Source: Vibrio mangrovi (GTDB taxonomy: Bacteria; Pseudomonadota; Gammaproteobacteria; Enterobacterales; Vibrionaceae). From it: a DNA stretch of 64,000 nt. The translations under genes were made by a program, and so were the position numbers. The notes under the pieces are model-generated. The model searched no databases and was not told the DNA's origin. It saw only the letters and a list, made by a program, of their open reading frames with translations. The DNA lies in assembly GCF_024346955.1 (NCBI RefSeq), contig NZ_AP024883.1, positions 2,728,001-2,792,000 on the forward strand, written 5' to 3'. The first letter of the stretch is position 1; each line of letters begins with the position of its first letter. Positions 23,672 to 33,077 of the stretch are shown here, piece by piece.

Positions 23672-25294
23672 ATGTCGCTCAAGCTAAAAACAATTTTAGG
23701 TGTTGCCATCATTGAGGCCTTACTACTGGCTTTACTGGTCTCTATGACGCTCAATTACCTGAAAACAACCAACTATGACGGACTGATTAAGCGAGCTACA
23801 ACAACAGTAACCCTCTTCTCAACCACCACTAAGGATGCCGTACTTTCCTACGACCTTGCTTCACTGGAAGCTTTCACATCAGAATTAATGAAAAACCCGG
23901 ATCTGAAGTATGTGAAAATTCTGACACCAAATGGTGATGTATTTACTCAGGCCGGAGAAGCCGACTACCTTCAGCGTCCATTTGTCGAAGATCATGATGT
24001 TGCCTTAGTTTCTGACGGAGTTTTTGATATCAGTGCAAAAATAGAAGAAGGCGGTCATTTGTTCGGTTTGATTCATCTGGGAATTGATACTTCAGAACTA
24101 AACCAGAAAATTCAGGAAGCCAGGTACTGGAGCGCAATTATCGCGGGTATAGAAATGATAATGGTTGCATTGTTTTCCTATTTGCTGGGTACTTACCTGA
24201 TCGGTCGTCTGAGTCAGCTCAGAGAAGCAGCAAACCAGATATCCAGAGGAGAAACAGATGTAACTGTCACGATTTCCGGAGCTGATGAAGTGACGGATGT
24301 TGCTCATGCCTTTAATAAAATGTCATCCCGTCTGCAGGAGGAATCCCAACGCAGAACCGAATACGAAGAAGAATTGCAAGAGCTGAACCGTACACTTGAA
24401 AACAGAGTTGAACGTCGCACCGAGCAACTCAGTCAGAATATTGCCAAACTGAAATCCATGAATGAAACACTGAAACATACCCATGCACAGTTAGTTCAGT
24501 CAGAGAAGATGGCATCTATCGGAACACTGGCTGCCGGTGTCGCCCACGAAATCAATAACCCGGTCGGTTTTGTGATGAGTAATGTCAGAACACTGGCAAG
24601 TTATATCAAAACCTACGAGGGCGCGATTGAACGGATACAGGCTTTACTTATACAGGAAGAATCACAGCCCGGTATTCACCGGGCTCTTCATGAATTAGGC
24701 CAATGGTTGAATCAACAGGACATTGATTTTCTGCAGGAAGATGTTTCCGGGCTACTTTCCGATACACTGGAAGGTACCGAGAGAATCCGTGATATTGTTG
24801 TGGGCTTGAAAGAGTTTTCCCACACCGATCAGGATAAGGTAATGAAATCGGCAGATGTCAATGAAGCCATTCTGAAAACACTCAAAATTGCACACAATGA
24901 GCTGAAATATAAATCACAGGTTGAAACTGAGCTGGGCGATATTCCACCGCTCATCTGCAATATCGGCCAGATCCAGCAAGTGTTGCTTAATATCGTGATT
25001 AATGCAGGACATGCAATCAAAGAGAATGGACTGATTAAGATAAAAAGCGGAATGTCAGACAACCATGTTTTTATTTCTGTAGAGGACAATGGTTGTGGCA
25101 TCGACCCACTCATCCAGCAGAAAATATTTGATCCTTTCTTTACCACCAAAGAAATAGGCAAAGGGACTGGACTGGGGTTATCGATCGCTTACAGCATCAT
25201 GGAAGAACATCAGGGACAAATTAAGGTAGAAACAGACCCCGGAAAAGGCAGTAAATTCACGCTTTATTTTCCATTCCCTCAGTTATCTGATTAA
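23672..25294 (+). CDS. Sensor histidine kinase with periplasmic and HAMP domains
   Basis: A 540-residue membrane kinase. TM1 lies at about 7-29, a periplasmic sensing part at about 30-150, TM2 at about 153-177, a HAMP domain at about 176-229, a coiled coil at about 222-275, and a HisKA-type dimerisation domain with phospho-acceptor His292 (GVAHEINNPVGF). A HATPase_c domain follows with N box 'LLNIVINAGHAI', G1 'VEDNGCGID' and G2 'GKGTGLGLSIAYS'. No response regulator gene is adjacent, and there is no receiver domain in the chain. The kinase likely pairs with the PhnD-like protein upstream. Its stop overlaps the convergent PilZ stop. Confidence 0.92.
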   Translation: MSLKLKTILGVAIIEALLLALLVSMTLNYLKTTNYDGLIKRATTTVTLFSTTTKDAVLSYDLASLEAFTSELMKNPDLKYVKILTPNGDVFTQAGEADYLQRPFVEDHDVALVSDGVFDISAKIEEGGHLFGLIHLGIDTSELNQKIQEARYWSAIIAGIEMIMVALFSYLLGTYLIGRLSQLREAANQISRGETDVTVTISGADEVTDVAHAFNKMSSRLQEESQRRTEYEEELQELNRTLENRVERRTEQLSQNIAKLKSMNETLKHTHAQLVQSEKMASIGTLAAGVAHEINNPVGFVMSNVRTLASYIKTYEGAIERIQALLIQEESQPGIHRALHELGQWLNQQDIDFLQEDVSGLLSDTLEGTERIRDIVVGLKEFSHTDQDKVMKSADVNEAILKTLKIAHNELKYKSQVETELGDIPPLICNIGQIQQVLLNIVINAGHAIKENGLIKIKSGMSDNHVFISVEDNGCGIDPLIQQKIFDPFFTTKEIGKGTGLGLSIAYSIMEEHQGQIKVETDPGKGSKFTLYFPFPQLSD

Positions 25295-25680
25295 TCAACA
25301 CTAACCACCTCATCTTCTTCCTCCTCCTCTTCAGAAAAAGAAGCAAAAAACGAGGGATATTTTTGCCGGATCAGGCGTTGTTCTGCAACCATCTGTTTGA
25401 ACGAAAAACCCTGTGATAGTTTCACAATCACTTCATTCTTATCAAAACGCAGAATAGTTCCTTTAATATCTACCTGGCTCCCGTCATTCAGAAAAACTTT
25501 TCCCGTCACTCTGTATCCCTGATGTAATCGAGTTGCATTCGGCATCAGAATACGAATACCTTTTTCTGAACATTCGGTAAGATGGTACATATTATTTTCA
25601 AAACGAATCGCCGGGCGAACTCCTTTTGGGTACCGGAGGCGATAATACTGACGTCTTTGAGGCCCCTCATTCTGGTTCAT
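25291..25680 (-). CDS. PilZ-domain protein with acidic C-terminal tail
   Basis: PilZ domains bind cyclic di-GMP. Here the arginine motif is QRRQYYRLRYP near residues 8-18, and the second motif, normally (D/N)xSxxG, reads ECSEKG, a partial match. The C-terminus ends in a run of Glu and Asp (EEEEEEDE). With 129 residues it is a single-domain adaptor, presumably cytoplasmic. It converges on the sensor kinase, sharing the palindromic TTAA that provides both stop codons. Binding of c-di-GMP is probable but the altered second motif leaves some doubt. Confidence 0.82.
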   Translation of the reverse strand: MNQNEGPQRRQYYRLRYPKGVRPAIRFENNMYHLTECSEKGIRILMPNATRLHQGYRVTGKVFLNDGSQVDIKGTILRFDKNEVIVKLSQGFSFKQMVAEQRLIRQKYPSFFASFSEEEEEEDEVVSVD

Positions 25681-26327
25681 AAAGCGGCTCCATCAATTAT
25701 ATTCATCATCATTATTATTCAATATTCAACTGATATTCTATCTAACCTGAGAAGGTCAGGTATATTCTATAAATAAGGGATATAAATACCATAAACCAAG
25801 AAGTCAGTCGAACCGAATCAGTCAATGAAAATTCAGAATAGCATTTCGGCAATATGAATCAAACAGCATAGTAATCTAGTATTTTAATCCACGACAGCAT
25901 ATTAGCCTGATTCATAGCAAATTATTCTGCACAAATTTTCCTCCTGATCACAATGCGTCAGAGTTAGAAACTTTAATAATTCTCGTTTAAATATCTTTTA
26001 TATACCGTCATGGTGCAGGATAAAACGCCAATAATATGCAGATCCTCAGGATCTCAACCGCTCAAAAAACACCCAACCCAACAAAGCACGATTGTTTTAC
26101 AAATACTCAATTAATCAATCGCAAATACCACATGTAAAGCATTAACACCAGACATAACTCTATATTAGTGACAAAAGTCAAAATTTAACTTCATTTTAAA
26201 AATATATAGCATTAATAAGGCATATATATTAACATTTGCGTTACATTGAGACGAATATATTGCAAACACAACAACGACAACTCAATGACACACAACATAA
26301 CAACACGCAAATACAGGGAAAATAACC
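25681..26327. other. Long AT-rich intergenic region upstream of the alanine symporter
   Basis: No gene is supported in these 647 bp. Visible items are ACCTGA-GAAGG-TCAGGT (25745-25761), GATCCT-C-AGGATC (26041-26053), and a C/A-rich leader before the symporter (26262-26315). I looked for a glycine riboswitch, common upstream of such transporters, and saw none. Confidence 0.55.
26262..26315 (+). promoter_or_regulatory. C/A-rich 5' leader of the symporter, possible sRNA target
   Basis: Over 50 bases the leader is almost free of G and T. It contains CACAACAA (26267-26274) and CACAACAT (26291-26298). CACAACAY is the seed-target consensus I recall for the GcvB small RNA, which represses amino acid transporter mRNAs. 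No base-pairing partner is visible in the window, so this is an inference. Confidence 0.4.
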
Positions 26328-27887
26328 ATGCAATCACTTGTTGATTTTTTGAATGGGATCATCTGGAGTCCGGCACTAATCTATCTGTGCCTGGGAGCTG
26401 GTCTCTTCTATTCAATCCTCACCCGGTTTGTTCAGGTCCGTCATTTTTCAGAAATGTGCCGATTACTTTTCTCGGCTAAAACGTCGACGAAGGGTATTTC
26501 TTCATTTCAGGCACTGGCAGTGTCTCTTTCCGGTCGTGTCGGTACAGGGAATATTGCCGGTGTCGCAGCAGCTATCGGATTCGGTGGTCCGGGAGCCGTA
26601 TTCTGGATGTGGGTTGTTGCTTTCCTCGGCGCAGCAACAGCTTATGCCGAATCGACACTGGCTCAAATCTATAAAGAAGAAGATAACGGTGAGTTCCGCG
26701 GTGGTCCGGCTTATTTCATTGAAAAAGCAATGGGACAAAAATGGTATGCGTGGATTTTTGCCATCGCAACAATCATTGCATGTGGCATCATGCTTCCAGG
26801 GGTTCAGTCAAACAGTATCGGTAATGCCATTGAATCAGCTTTTGGCACCGGAGATATGGTTGAGACAGCAATCGGCACATTCAGTATGGCAAAAATACTG
26901 ACCGGTACTTTCATTTCAATTCTGATGGCCTTCATCATTTTCGGTGGCGTTAAACGTATTGCAAGTTTCACCCAGATTATCGTTCCTTTTATGGCACTTG
27001 CATATATTGTTACCGCTTTCGTCATTATCCTGCTCAACATCGATCAGGTTCCGCATGTCTTCGGTATGATTATCGGTGATGCATTCACACCAATGGCAGG
27101 TGTCGGCGCCGCTATCGGATGGGGTGTAAAACGTGGTGTATACTCCAATGAAGCAGGTCAGGGAACCGGTCCTCACGCAGCTGCGGCAGCACATGTGCAG
27201 CACCCGGCTCAACAAGGTCTGGTTCAGTCTTTCTCTATCTACATCGATACACTTCTGGTTTGTTCTGCAACAGCCTTTATGATTCTGATTACCGGTGCTT
27301 ATAACGTCAGCGGTGCAGCTGAAGGTACATTTTTAGTTCAGAATCTGGCAGCGAACGTTGCAGCAAACAGCCCTGAATTTACTCAGATTGCCATTGAAAG
27401 TGCCCTGCCCGGGGTTGGAAAAACCTTCGTGGCTATTGCTCTGTTTTTCTTTGCCTTCACGACAATTCTGGCGTACTACTACATTGCCGAAACAAACGTT
27501 GCATACCTTTGCCGCCGCTTTGGCTCAGAGACTCTGACCTTCCTGCTGAAAATCGTACTGCTTAGTGCAACATTCTACGGTACCGTAAAAACAGCGAATC
27601 TGGCCTGGGCAATGGGTGACATTGGCGTTGGTCTGATGGCGTGGCTCAACATTGTCGGCATTCTGATTATCTTCTTCCTCAACAAGCCAGCAATGTCGGC
27701 ACTGAAGGATTATGAAGAACAGCAACAGCAAGGTGTAGAGCAATACACATTTAACCCGGTAAAACTCGGCATCAAAGGCGCGTACTACTGGGAACAACGT
27801 TATGAACGTCAGACCGGTAAAAAACCGACTGCCACATCAGACAGTGAAAACATCCCTCTCACGGGTGAACGTGCAACTGAATCATAA
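26328..27887 (+). CDS. Sodium:alanine (or glycine) symporter, AGCS family
   Basis: An inner-membrane secondary transporter of 519 residues with about eleven hydrophobic segments. AGCS signatures are clear: 'GRVGTGNIAGVAAAIGFGGPG' (partial quote: GRVGTGNIAGVAAAIGFGG), the 'YSNEAGQGTGPHAAAAAHV' region, and 'WGVKRGVYSNEAGQG'. It imports alanine or glycine with sodium ions, fitting a marine organism. AGGGA lies 9 bases before the ATG. It is monocistronic with a long leader and a strong bidirectional terminator after it. Confidence 0.92.
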   Translation: MQSLVDFLNGIIWSPALIYLCLGAGLFYSILTRFVQVRHFSEMCRLLFSAKTSTKGISSFQALAVSLSGRVGTGNIAGVAAAIGFGGPGAVFWMWVVAFLGAATAYAESTLAQIYKEEDNGEFRGGPAYFIEKAMGQKWYAWIFAIATIIACGIMLPGVQSNSIGNAIESAFGTGDMVETAIGTFSMAKILTGTFISILMAFIIFGGVKRIASFTQIIVPFMALAYIVTAFVIILLNIDQVPHVFGMIIGDAFTPMAGVGAAIGWGVKRGVYSNEAGQGTGPHAAAAAHVQHPAQQGLVQSFSIYIDTLLVCSATAFMILITGAYNVSGAAEGTFLVQNLAANVAANSPEFTQIAIESALPGVGKTFVAIALFFFAFTTILAYYYIAETNVAYLCRRFGSETLTFLLKIVLLSATFYGTVKTANLAWAMGDIGVGLMAWLNIVGILIIFFLNKPAMSALKDYEEQQQQGVEQYTFNPVKLGIKGAYYWEQRYERQTGKKPTATSDSENIPLTGERATES

Positions 27888-27908
27888 TGCATGAATCATG
27901 GTCGTATC

Positions 27909-27938
27909 AAAAAAGGGAGCAACACTGCTCCCTTTTTA
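27909..27938. terminator. Bidirectional terminator
   Basis: AAAAAAGGGAGC (27909-27920), loop AACACT, GCTCCCTTTTT (27927-27937). A T-run follows the stem in either direction, between the convergent symporter and BASS genes. Confidence 0.92.
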
Positions 27939-27958
27939 TATTCTCAGTTCATTCTTAC

Positions 27959-28897
27959 TTATAGCGTCTCTGCCGTCCGGGAAGATGTTGCGATTGATTT
28001 TCTGGCCCATATTCCGGCCAGACAAGAGCCGGAAAGATTGTGCCAGATTGAGAAGATCGTCCCGGCAACAGCTGAAGCCGGTGTGAAAAATTTCATCGCT
28101 AATGCGGTCGCCAAACCAGAATTTTGCAATCCTACTTCAAAAGCAATAGTCCGGCAGGTTTTCTCATCCATCCCTAACCAGCGGCATGCCCAGTAGCCAG
28201 AAACTAATCCGGTACTGTTATGCATGATCACCGCCAAAGCCACAATCGGCCCGATTTTAGCCAGTTGATCTGCATTCAATGCAACAACAATGGCAATAAT
28301 CGTCACGATTGCCAACATTGATACCAATGGCAGAACAGGTTCAAGTTTCCGGGTCACAGGATGCATCACTGAATTGAGAACAATTCCCAGAATAACCGGT
28401 ATCACAACAATTTTGAGCAGGCTGAACAACATACCAAGTACGGGCACATCAACTGACTGTCCAGCCAGTAACTGAACCAATAGCGGTGTCATCACAACCC
28501 CCAACAGCGTCGACATAGCAGTCATTGAGATCGATAATGCGACATCTCCTTTGGCCAGATAACACATCACATTTGAAGCAGTTCCACCGGCAACACTCCC
28601 TACCAGAACCATACCAATGGTTAGCTCAGTATCCAGTTCCAGCAGTCTGCTGACCAGCAAAGCTGCAAGCGGCATCACAGAAAACTGAAGTACTAAACCG
28701 ATGCCAACCGCCTTTTTGTTTCTCAGTACATTGAGGAAATCGGAGCCCTTCAGCGTAAGTCCCATTGTCAGCATGATAACCGTTAGCAAAGGAATAATTG
28801 CAGGTTTGAGCATGGTAAATGTTGCTGGAGAGAAGTAGGCAGCCAGGGAAAAGAGAACCGCCCATAACGGAAATAAATTCGTGATTGTCCTTAACAT
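27959..28897 (-). CDS. Bile acid:sodium symporter (BASS) family transporter
   Basis: A 312-residue membrane protein with about nine to ten hydrophobic helices. The conserved BASS core is visible as 'GSVAGGTASNVMCYLAKGDVALS' (partly quoted), followed by 'MTAMSTLLGVVMTPLLVQLL', and later 'FEVGLQNSGLATALA'. Bacterial members move diverse organic anions (for example pantothenate precursors) rather than bile acids; the substrate here is unknown. It stands alone on the minus strand, convergent with the alanine symporter. Confidence 0.88.
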   Translation of the reverse strand: MLRTITNLFPLWAVLFSLAAYFSPATFTMLKPAIIPLLTVIMLTMGLTLKGSDFLNVLRNKKAVGIGLVLQFSVMPLAALLVSRLLELDTELTIGMVLVGSVAGGTASNVMCYLAKGDVALSISMTAMSTLLGVVMTPLLVQLLAGQSVDVPVLGMLFSLLKIVVIPVILGIVLNSVMHPVTRKLEPVLPLVSMLAIVTIIAIVVALNADQLAKIGPIVALAVIMHNSTGLVSGYWACRWLGMDEKTCRTIAFEVGLQNSGLATALAMKFFTPASAVAGTIFSIWHNLSGSCLAGIWARKSIATSSRTAETL

Positions 28898-29063
28898 ACG
28901 CGTTCCTGTTTTGTTTTTATCTTTCTGTCAGATATCCTGAAATACTATCCGGATATTATGGATATAATCATCAATATGAATAATTCAGTGACTACCTTAC
29001 CCGACATCCGGTAAGAATACATCCTCTGTTTTATATTCAGGAACCTCTGATGACCGAGACAAA

Positions 29064-29087
29064 AAAACTTCTCACAGGAGAAGTTTT
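29064..29087 (-). terminator. Terminator of the acyltransferase gene
   Basis: AAAACTTCTC (29064-29073), loop ACAG, GAGAAGTTTT (29078-29087). Read on the minus strand the stem is followed by TTT beyond the arm, about 35 bases after the acyltransferase stop. Confidence 0.82.
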
Positions 29088-29121
29088 AAAAAATTCACCA
29101 ATACAGCTTCTATTGTAATAT

Positions 29122-31197
29122 TCATTTTTTTACAGACCATTCCGCTAAAAACTGATTCAACTTTTCCCCAATAAGGCCAGCCATATAATCAGAAATATGA
29201 TCCGTGTACGCAAAAGAATTCTTCCCATTTTTATAACGCAGACACACACCATGCTCAACATCACAGAAAATGTCCGCCGTATCAAAAACAGCAACCTGTG
29301 CACCAAATTCCTCTGACACCGCAGAGAGCGCTTTTATATACTTTTCTCTTAGCCGGTAATAATCAACAAGCTTTAAACGACAGTCGGCAGACTCAGTGTT
29401 TAATTTTCTTATACCGATAAAGGGAAGTTTTACAATTCGCTCGCCACAAAACTCACTACTCCCCAAAGCTGGATTATCCACAACCAAAACAACTTTTTTG
29501 TCAGCCTTGACCAAATGCCGGACAGTATTTGCTAATGCGATTCGTCCATCTTCATACGTGGCATCTGCTATTTTTAAAGCTGATAACCAGTTCTTATCAT
29601 TATCAAAATTACCTAAAATTCTCGCAGCTCCAACCAAAACGATTGTGTTTACATTATCCATAGCACTGACAGAGTTTATGGCTGAAATAAGAAGAGGCTG
29701 ATAGAGCCGAAAACGTGGTTCATTGGACATGAATGGTGATGGTGAACCATATTTTGAATTACCACCGATCATCAGCCACCGACCACTTTCAGTTGAAGTC
29801 CGGACAGCTCCGGCGATTAAAGCGGCAGCTTTACTGTCTCCGATCATCGCATACCGAATCGGTCCACGTTGATCCCTGAAGCAGGCTGCTACCTCTTTTT
29901 TCATTTTATCTTCCAATCCACATTCACTAACCATTGGGGACATCATACCCAACTGCGTATAATTCTCTTTAATCGTTGAAAGTTGAACGACATCTCTGTC
30001 AGGATAACCATGTGAATACTGAATAGAATAACCGATACATGCCACAAATATCATGGACAGACCAAGACCAAAACTCTGGCGTAAAGTAACCAAATGACTT
30101 CTTATTGGTTTTTCCACCAATAGATAAGTCATCCAGGCCAGAATTATAGATAACGATACGGCCAATATACGTGTATCGTTACTCAGCATTTCTCCTTCAA
30201 TAATATGCAGGAAAGATAGTATGACCCAATGCCACAGATATAAAGGATAACTTATCACCCCGATCCAGACAGCAATCGGGTTCATCAGAAAAACGCGATT
30301 CAACCATGCTTTTGATCCTGAACCAATGACGAATAAGGCACCAACCACAGGTATAATGGCCCATATTCCGGGAAAACTCAGATCTTCATTTATCCGTACA
30401 ACACCATAGACCAGAATGGTCAGTCCCAGTAATGAAGCAAGGTTTGCAGCAGTCAGACTATCTGTGACAATATTTTCGGGACGGACAAAACGCCGAACAA
30501 CCTGACCGGTTAACGAGGAAATACGAGCGATAACCGCACTTTGATATAAAAATAACCACGCAAGAATGCTACCACTCAGTAATTCCCAAAAGCGTCCTAC
30601 AGGCCAAAAAAATATATGGACGGGTTTAGAACCGACAAAATAGAGATTAAAAAGAAATGAGATGACAACAGAAAAAATACTGACTGAGAGGAGATTTAAC
30701 CTAAGCTTCCAGGCACTCCATAAAACAAGAGGCCAAATAATGTAAAACTGTTCTTCTACTGACAGACTCCATAAATGAAGCATAGGCTTAGTTTCAGCCA
30801 CATTGTCAAAATAGCCGCTTTCATGGACCAGAGCAAAATTCAAAATAAATCCTGCCCCTCGGGTAATATGTTTACCTAATTGTGCATACTCACCAGAGAG
30901 AAGTACAAACCAACCAAACATCAAAGAAACGGCCATTACAACGACTAACGCAGGAAAAATCCGACGAATTCTGCGTCCAAAGAAATCAGAAAAGCTCAGC
31001 GTACCTTGATCAAGTTTCTCAAAAATATAGCTCGTAATCAGAAATCCACTGATAACAAAAAAAATATCGACTCCGATAAAGCCACCTTTCAGCCAACTGG
31101 GAAATGCGTGGAACATCACTACAGATAACACAGCAAATGCACGAAGACCGTCAATTTCAGCACGATAAGTCGATTGGCGAGAGATTACTTGATTCAT
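29122..31197 (-). CDS. Acyltransferase-3 / SGNH surface-polysaccharide O-acyltransferase (OafA type)
   Basis: A 691-residue two-part enzyme. Residues about 10-360 form an acyltransferase-3 membrane domain with about ten helices and the signature 'YRAEIDGLRAFAVLSVVMFH' (His30) and 'FIGVDIFFVISGFLI'. Residues about 430-690 form an SGNH-type domain with 'MIGDSKAAAL' carrying the Ser, and a C-terminal 'YTDHISD' with the likely catalytic His. Known homologues O-acetylate O-antigen or other envelope glycans. The C-terminal DxxH triad is not in its textbook form. No polysaccharide genes adjoin it, so the acceptor is unknown. Confidence 0.88.
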   Translation of the reverse strand: MNQVISRQSTYRAEIDGLRAFAVLSVVMFHAFPSWLKGGFIGVDIFFVISGFLITSYIFEKLDQGTLSFSDFFGRRIRRIFPALVVVMAVSLMFGWFVLLSGEYAQLGKHITRGAGFILNFALVHESGYFDNVAETKPMLHLWSLSVEEQFYIIWPLVLWSAWKLRLNLLSVSIFSVVISFLFNLYFVGSKPVHIFFWPVGRFWELLSGSILAWLFLYQSAVIARISSLTGQVVRRFVRPENIVTDSLTAANLASLLGLTILVYGVVRINEDLSFPGIWAIIPVVGALFVIGSGSKAWLNRVFLMNPIAVWIGVISYPLYLWHWVILSFLHIIEGEMLSNDTRILAVSLSIILAWMTYLLVEKPIRSHLVTLRQSFGLGLSMIFVACIGYSIQYSHGYPDRDVVQLSTIKENYTQLGMMSPMVSECGLEDKMKKEVAACFRDQRGPIRYAMIGDSKAAALIAGAVRTSTESGRWLMIGGNSKYGSPSPFMSNEPRFRLYQPLLISAINSVSAMDNVNTIVLVGAARILGNFDNDKNWLSALKIADATYEDGRIALANTVRHLVKADKKVVLVVDNPALGSSEFCGERIVKLPFIGIRKLNTESADCRLKLVDYYRLREKYIKALSAVSEEFGAQVAVFDTADIFCDVEHGVCLRYKNGKNSFAYTDHISDYMAGLIGEKLNQFLAEWSVKK

Positions 31198-31313
31198 GTG
31201 ATGTACGAGTTACTCAATAGAGGTGAGATTTCAGTAAAATAAGTCTGTGACTATAAAAATTCCAACCTTATAAGTATTACAACAATTTTTAAGTTTGCTC
31301 TCTAATATCAAAT

Positions 31314-31348
31314 AAAAAAGCCAACGGAATCTACCCATTGGCTTTTTT
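31314..31348. terminator. Terminator after guaBA
   Basis: AAAAAGCCAA (31315-31324) and TTGGCTTTTTT (31338-31348) form a stem with T-runs on both strands. It lies about 55 bases beyond the guaA stop. Confidence 0.9.
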
Positions 31349-31402
31349 CTTCATCATTCACGACTCACTGACATCAACCCGTCAATGAATCGGAGACATG
31401 AC

Positions 31403-32980
31403 TTATTCCCACTCGATCGTTGCCGGTGGTTTTCCTGAAATATCGTAAACCACACGGGAAATACCGTCGACTTCATTAATGATACGGTTGGAAACCTTAC
31501 CCAGAAAATCATAAGGCAGATGAGCCCAGTGTGCGGTCATGAAATCAATCGTTTCAACGGCACGCAATGATACAACCCAGTCATATTTCCGGCCATCGCC
31601 CATAACACCCACAGAGCGAACAGGTAAGAATACAGTAAAGGCCTGAGAAACTTTATGGTAAAGGTCCGCAGCACGTAACTCTTCAATGAAAATCGCATCC
31701 GCACGACGCAGTAAATCACAGTATTCTTTCTTGATCTCACCTAAGACACGAACACCAAGGCCAGGGCCTGGGAATGGATGACGATACAGCATCTCATAAG
31801 GCAAGCCGAGTTCCAGACCAATTTTACGCACTTCATCTTTAAACAATTCGCGTAATGGTTCAACCAGCCCCATTTCCATATCTTCAGGTAATCCACCTAC
31901 ATTATGGTGAGATTTGATGACGTGTGCTTTACCGGTCTTCGATGCAGCTGACTCAATAACATCCGGATAAATCGTACCCTGCGCAAGCCATTTGGCATTC
32001 TTCAGTTTGCCGGCTTCTTCATCAAACACTTCAATGAATTCGTGCCCGATAACTTTCCGTTTTTCTTCCGGATCTGACTTTCCTTCCAGTGCTTTAAGGA
32101 AACGCTCTTCAGCTTCGACTTTGATAATATTCAGTCCGAAATGTTCACCGAACATATCCATCACTTGCTGACCTTCATTAAGGCGCAACAGACCGTTATC
32201 AACAAACACACAAGTCAGCTTATCACCGATAGCACGCTGAACCAGCATCGCAACAACTGATGAATCGACACCACCGGAGAGCGCCAGTATGACTTCATCG
32301 TCACCAACCTGAGCTTTAATACGGGCTACAGCATCTTCGATGATAGAAGCTGATGTCCACAGACGTTCACAGCCACACGCACCCAACACGAAGTTTTCCA
32401 GCATCTTCATCCCTTGCTTGGTATGAGTCACTTCAGGGTGGAACTGTACGCCGTAGTATTTCTTCTCTTCATTTGCCATTGCTGCATAAGGGCAGGTATC
32501 AGTCTGAGCTACCTGGAAGAAATCAGCAGGAATCTCCACGACCTTATCACCATGGCTCATCCAGACATCCAGCAGTGCGCTGCCGTCTTCGGCAGATTCG
32601 TCACGCAGGCCTTCAAACAATTTAGATTCCTGAGCAATCTGAACCTGAGCATAGCCAAATTCACGCTCAGTCGAACCGGATACTTTTCCACCCAGTTGCT
32701 CAGCCATGGTCTGCATGCCATAGCAAATGCCCAGAACAGGCACACCGCAATCAAATACATACTGTGGTGCACGCGGAGAATTGTCTTCCGTTACACTTTC
32801 AGGGCCGCCTGATAAAATGATGCCATTCGGATTAAACTCCCGAATGTCGGCTTCATCGACATCCCAGCTCCATAGTTCGCAATATACACCTATTTCACGG
32901 ACACGACGTGCGACAAGCTGCGTGTATTGTGAACCAAAGTCTAGGATAAGGATCCGTTGGTCATGAATGTTCTTGGTCAT
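31403..32980 (-). CDS. guaA: GMP synthase (glutamine-hydrolysing)
   Basis: Converts XMP to GMP using glutamine and ATP. The 525-residue protein matches E. coli GuaA (525). The N-terminal class-I amidotransferase has Cys86 (LGICYGMQ) and the His in 'QFHPEVTHT'. The ATP pyrophosphatase domain has the P-loop LSGGVDSSV. The C-terminal dimerisation domain ends 'KPPATIEWE'. It follows guaB by 97 bp in a guaBA operon on the minus strand; the gap holds a weak hairpin (GAGGCG 33015-33020/CGCCTC 33029-33034). Confidence 0.97.
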   Translation of the reverse strand: MTKNIHDQRILILDFGSQYTQLVARRVREIGVYCELWSWDVDEADIREFNPNGIILSGGPESVTEDNSPRAPQYVFDCGVPVLGICYGMQTMAEQLGGKVSGSTEREFGYAQVQIAQESKLFEGLRDESAEDGSALLDVWMSHGDKVVEIPADFFQVAQTDTCPYAAMANEEKKYYGVQFHPEVTHTKQGMKMLENFVLGACGCERLWTSASIIEDAVARIKAQVGDDEVILALSGGVDSSVVAMLVQRAIGDKLTCVFVDNGLLRLNEGQQVMDMFGEHFGLNIIKVEAEERFLKALEGKSDPEEKRKVIGHEFIEVFDEEAGKLKNAKWLAQGTIYPDVIESAASKTGKAHVIKSHHNVGGLPEDMEMGLVEPLRELFKDEVRKIGLELGLPYEMLYRHPFPGPGLGVRVLGEIKKEYCDLLRRADAIFIEELRAADLYHKVSQAFTVFLPVRSVGVMGDGRKYDWVVSLRAVETIDFMTAHWAHLPYDFLGKVSNRIINEVDGISRVVYDISGKPPATIEWE

Positions 32981-33077
32981 GTTGAGTCGTCTTCAAAGAA
33001 AAGTTTATGGAACGGAGGCGAGTTTACCCGCCTCTCATGTCATCATCAAGCAAAAAGCAAACGTTTTCGTCGCGGAA

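Noticed and set aside
25681..26327. Glycine riboswitch upstream of the alanine/glycine symporter
   Set aside because: None of the conserved riboswitch core sequences is visible; the region is AT-rich and unstructured.
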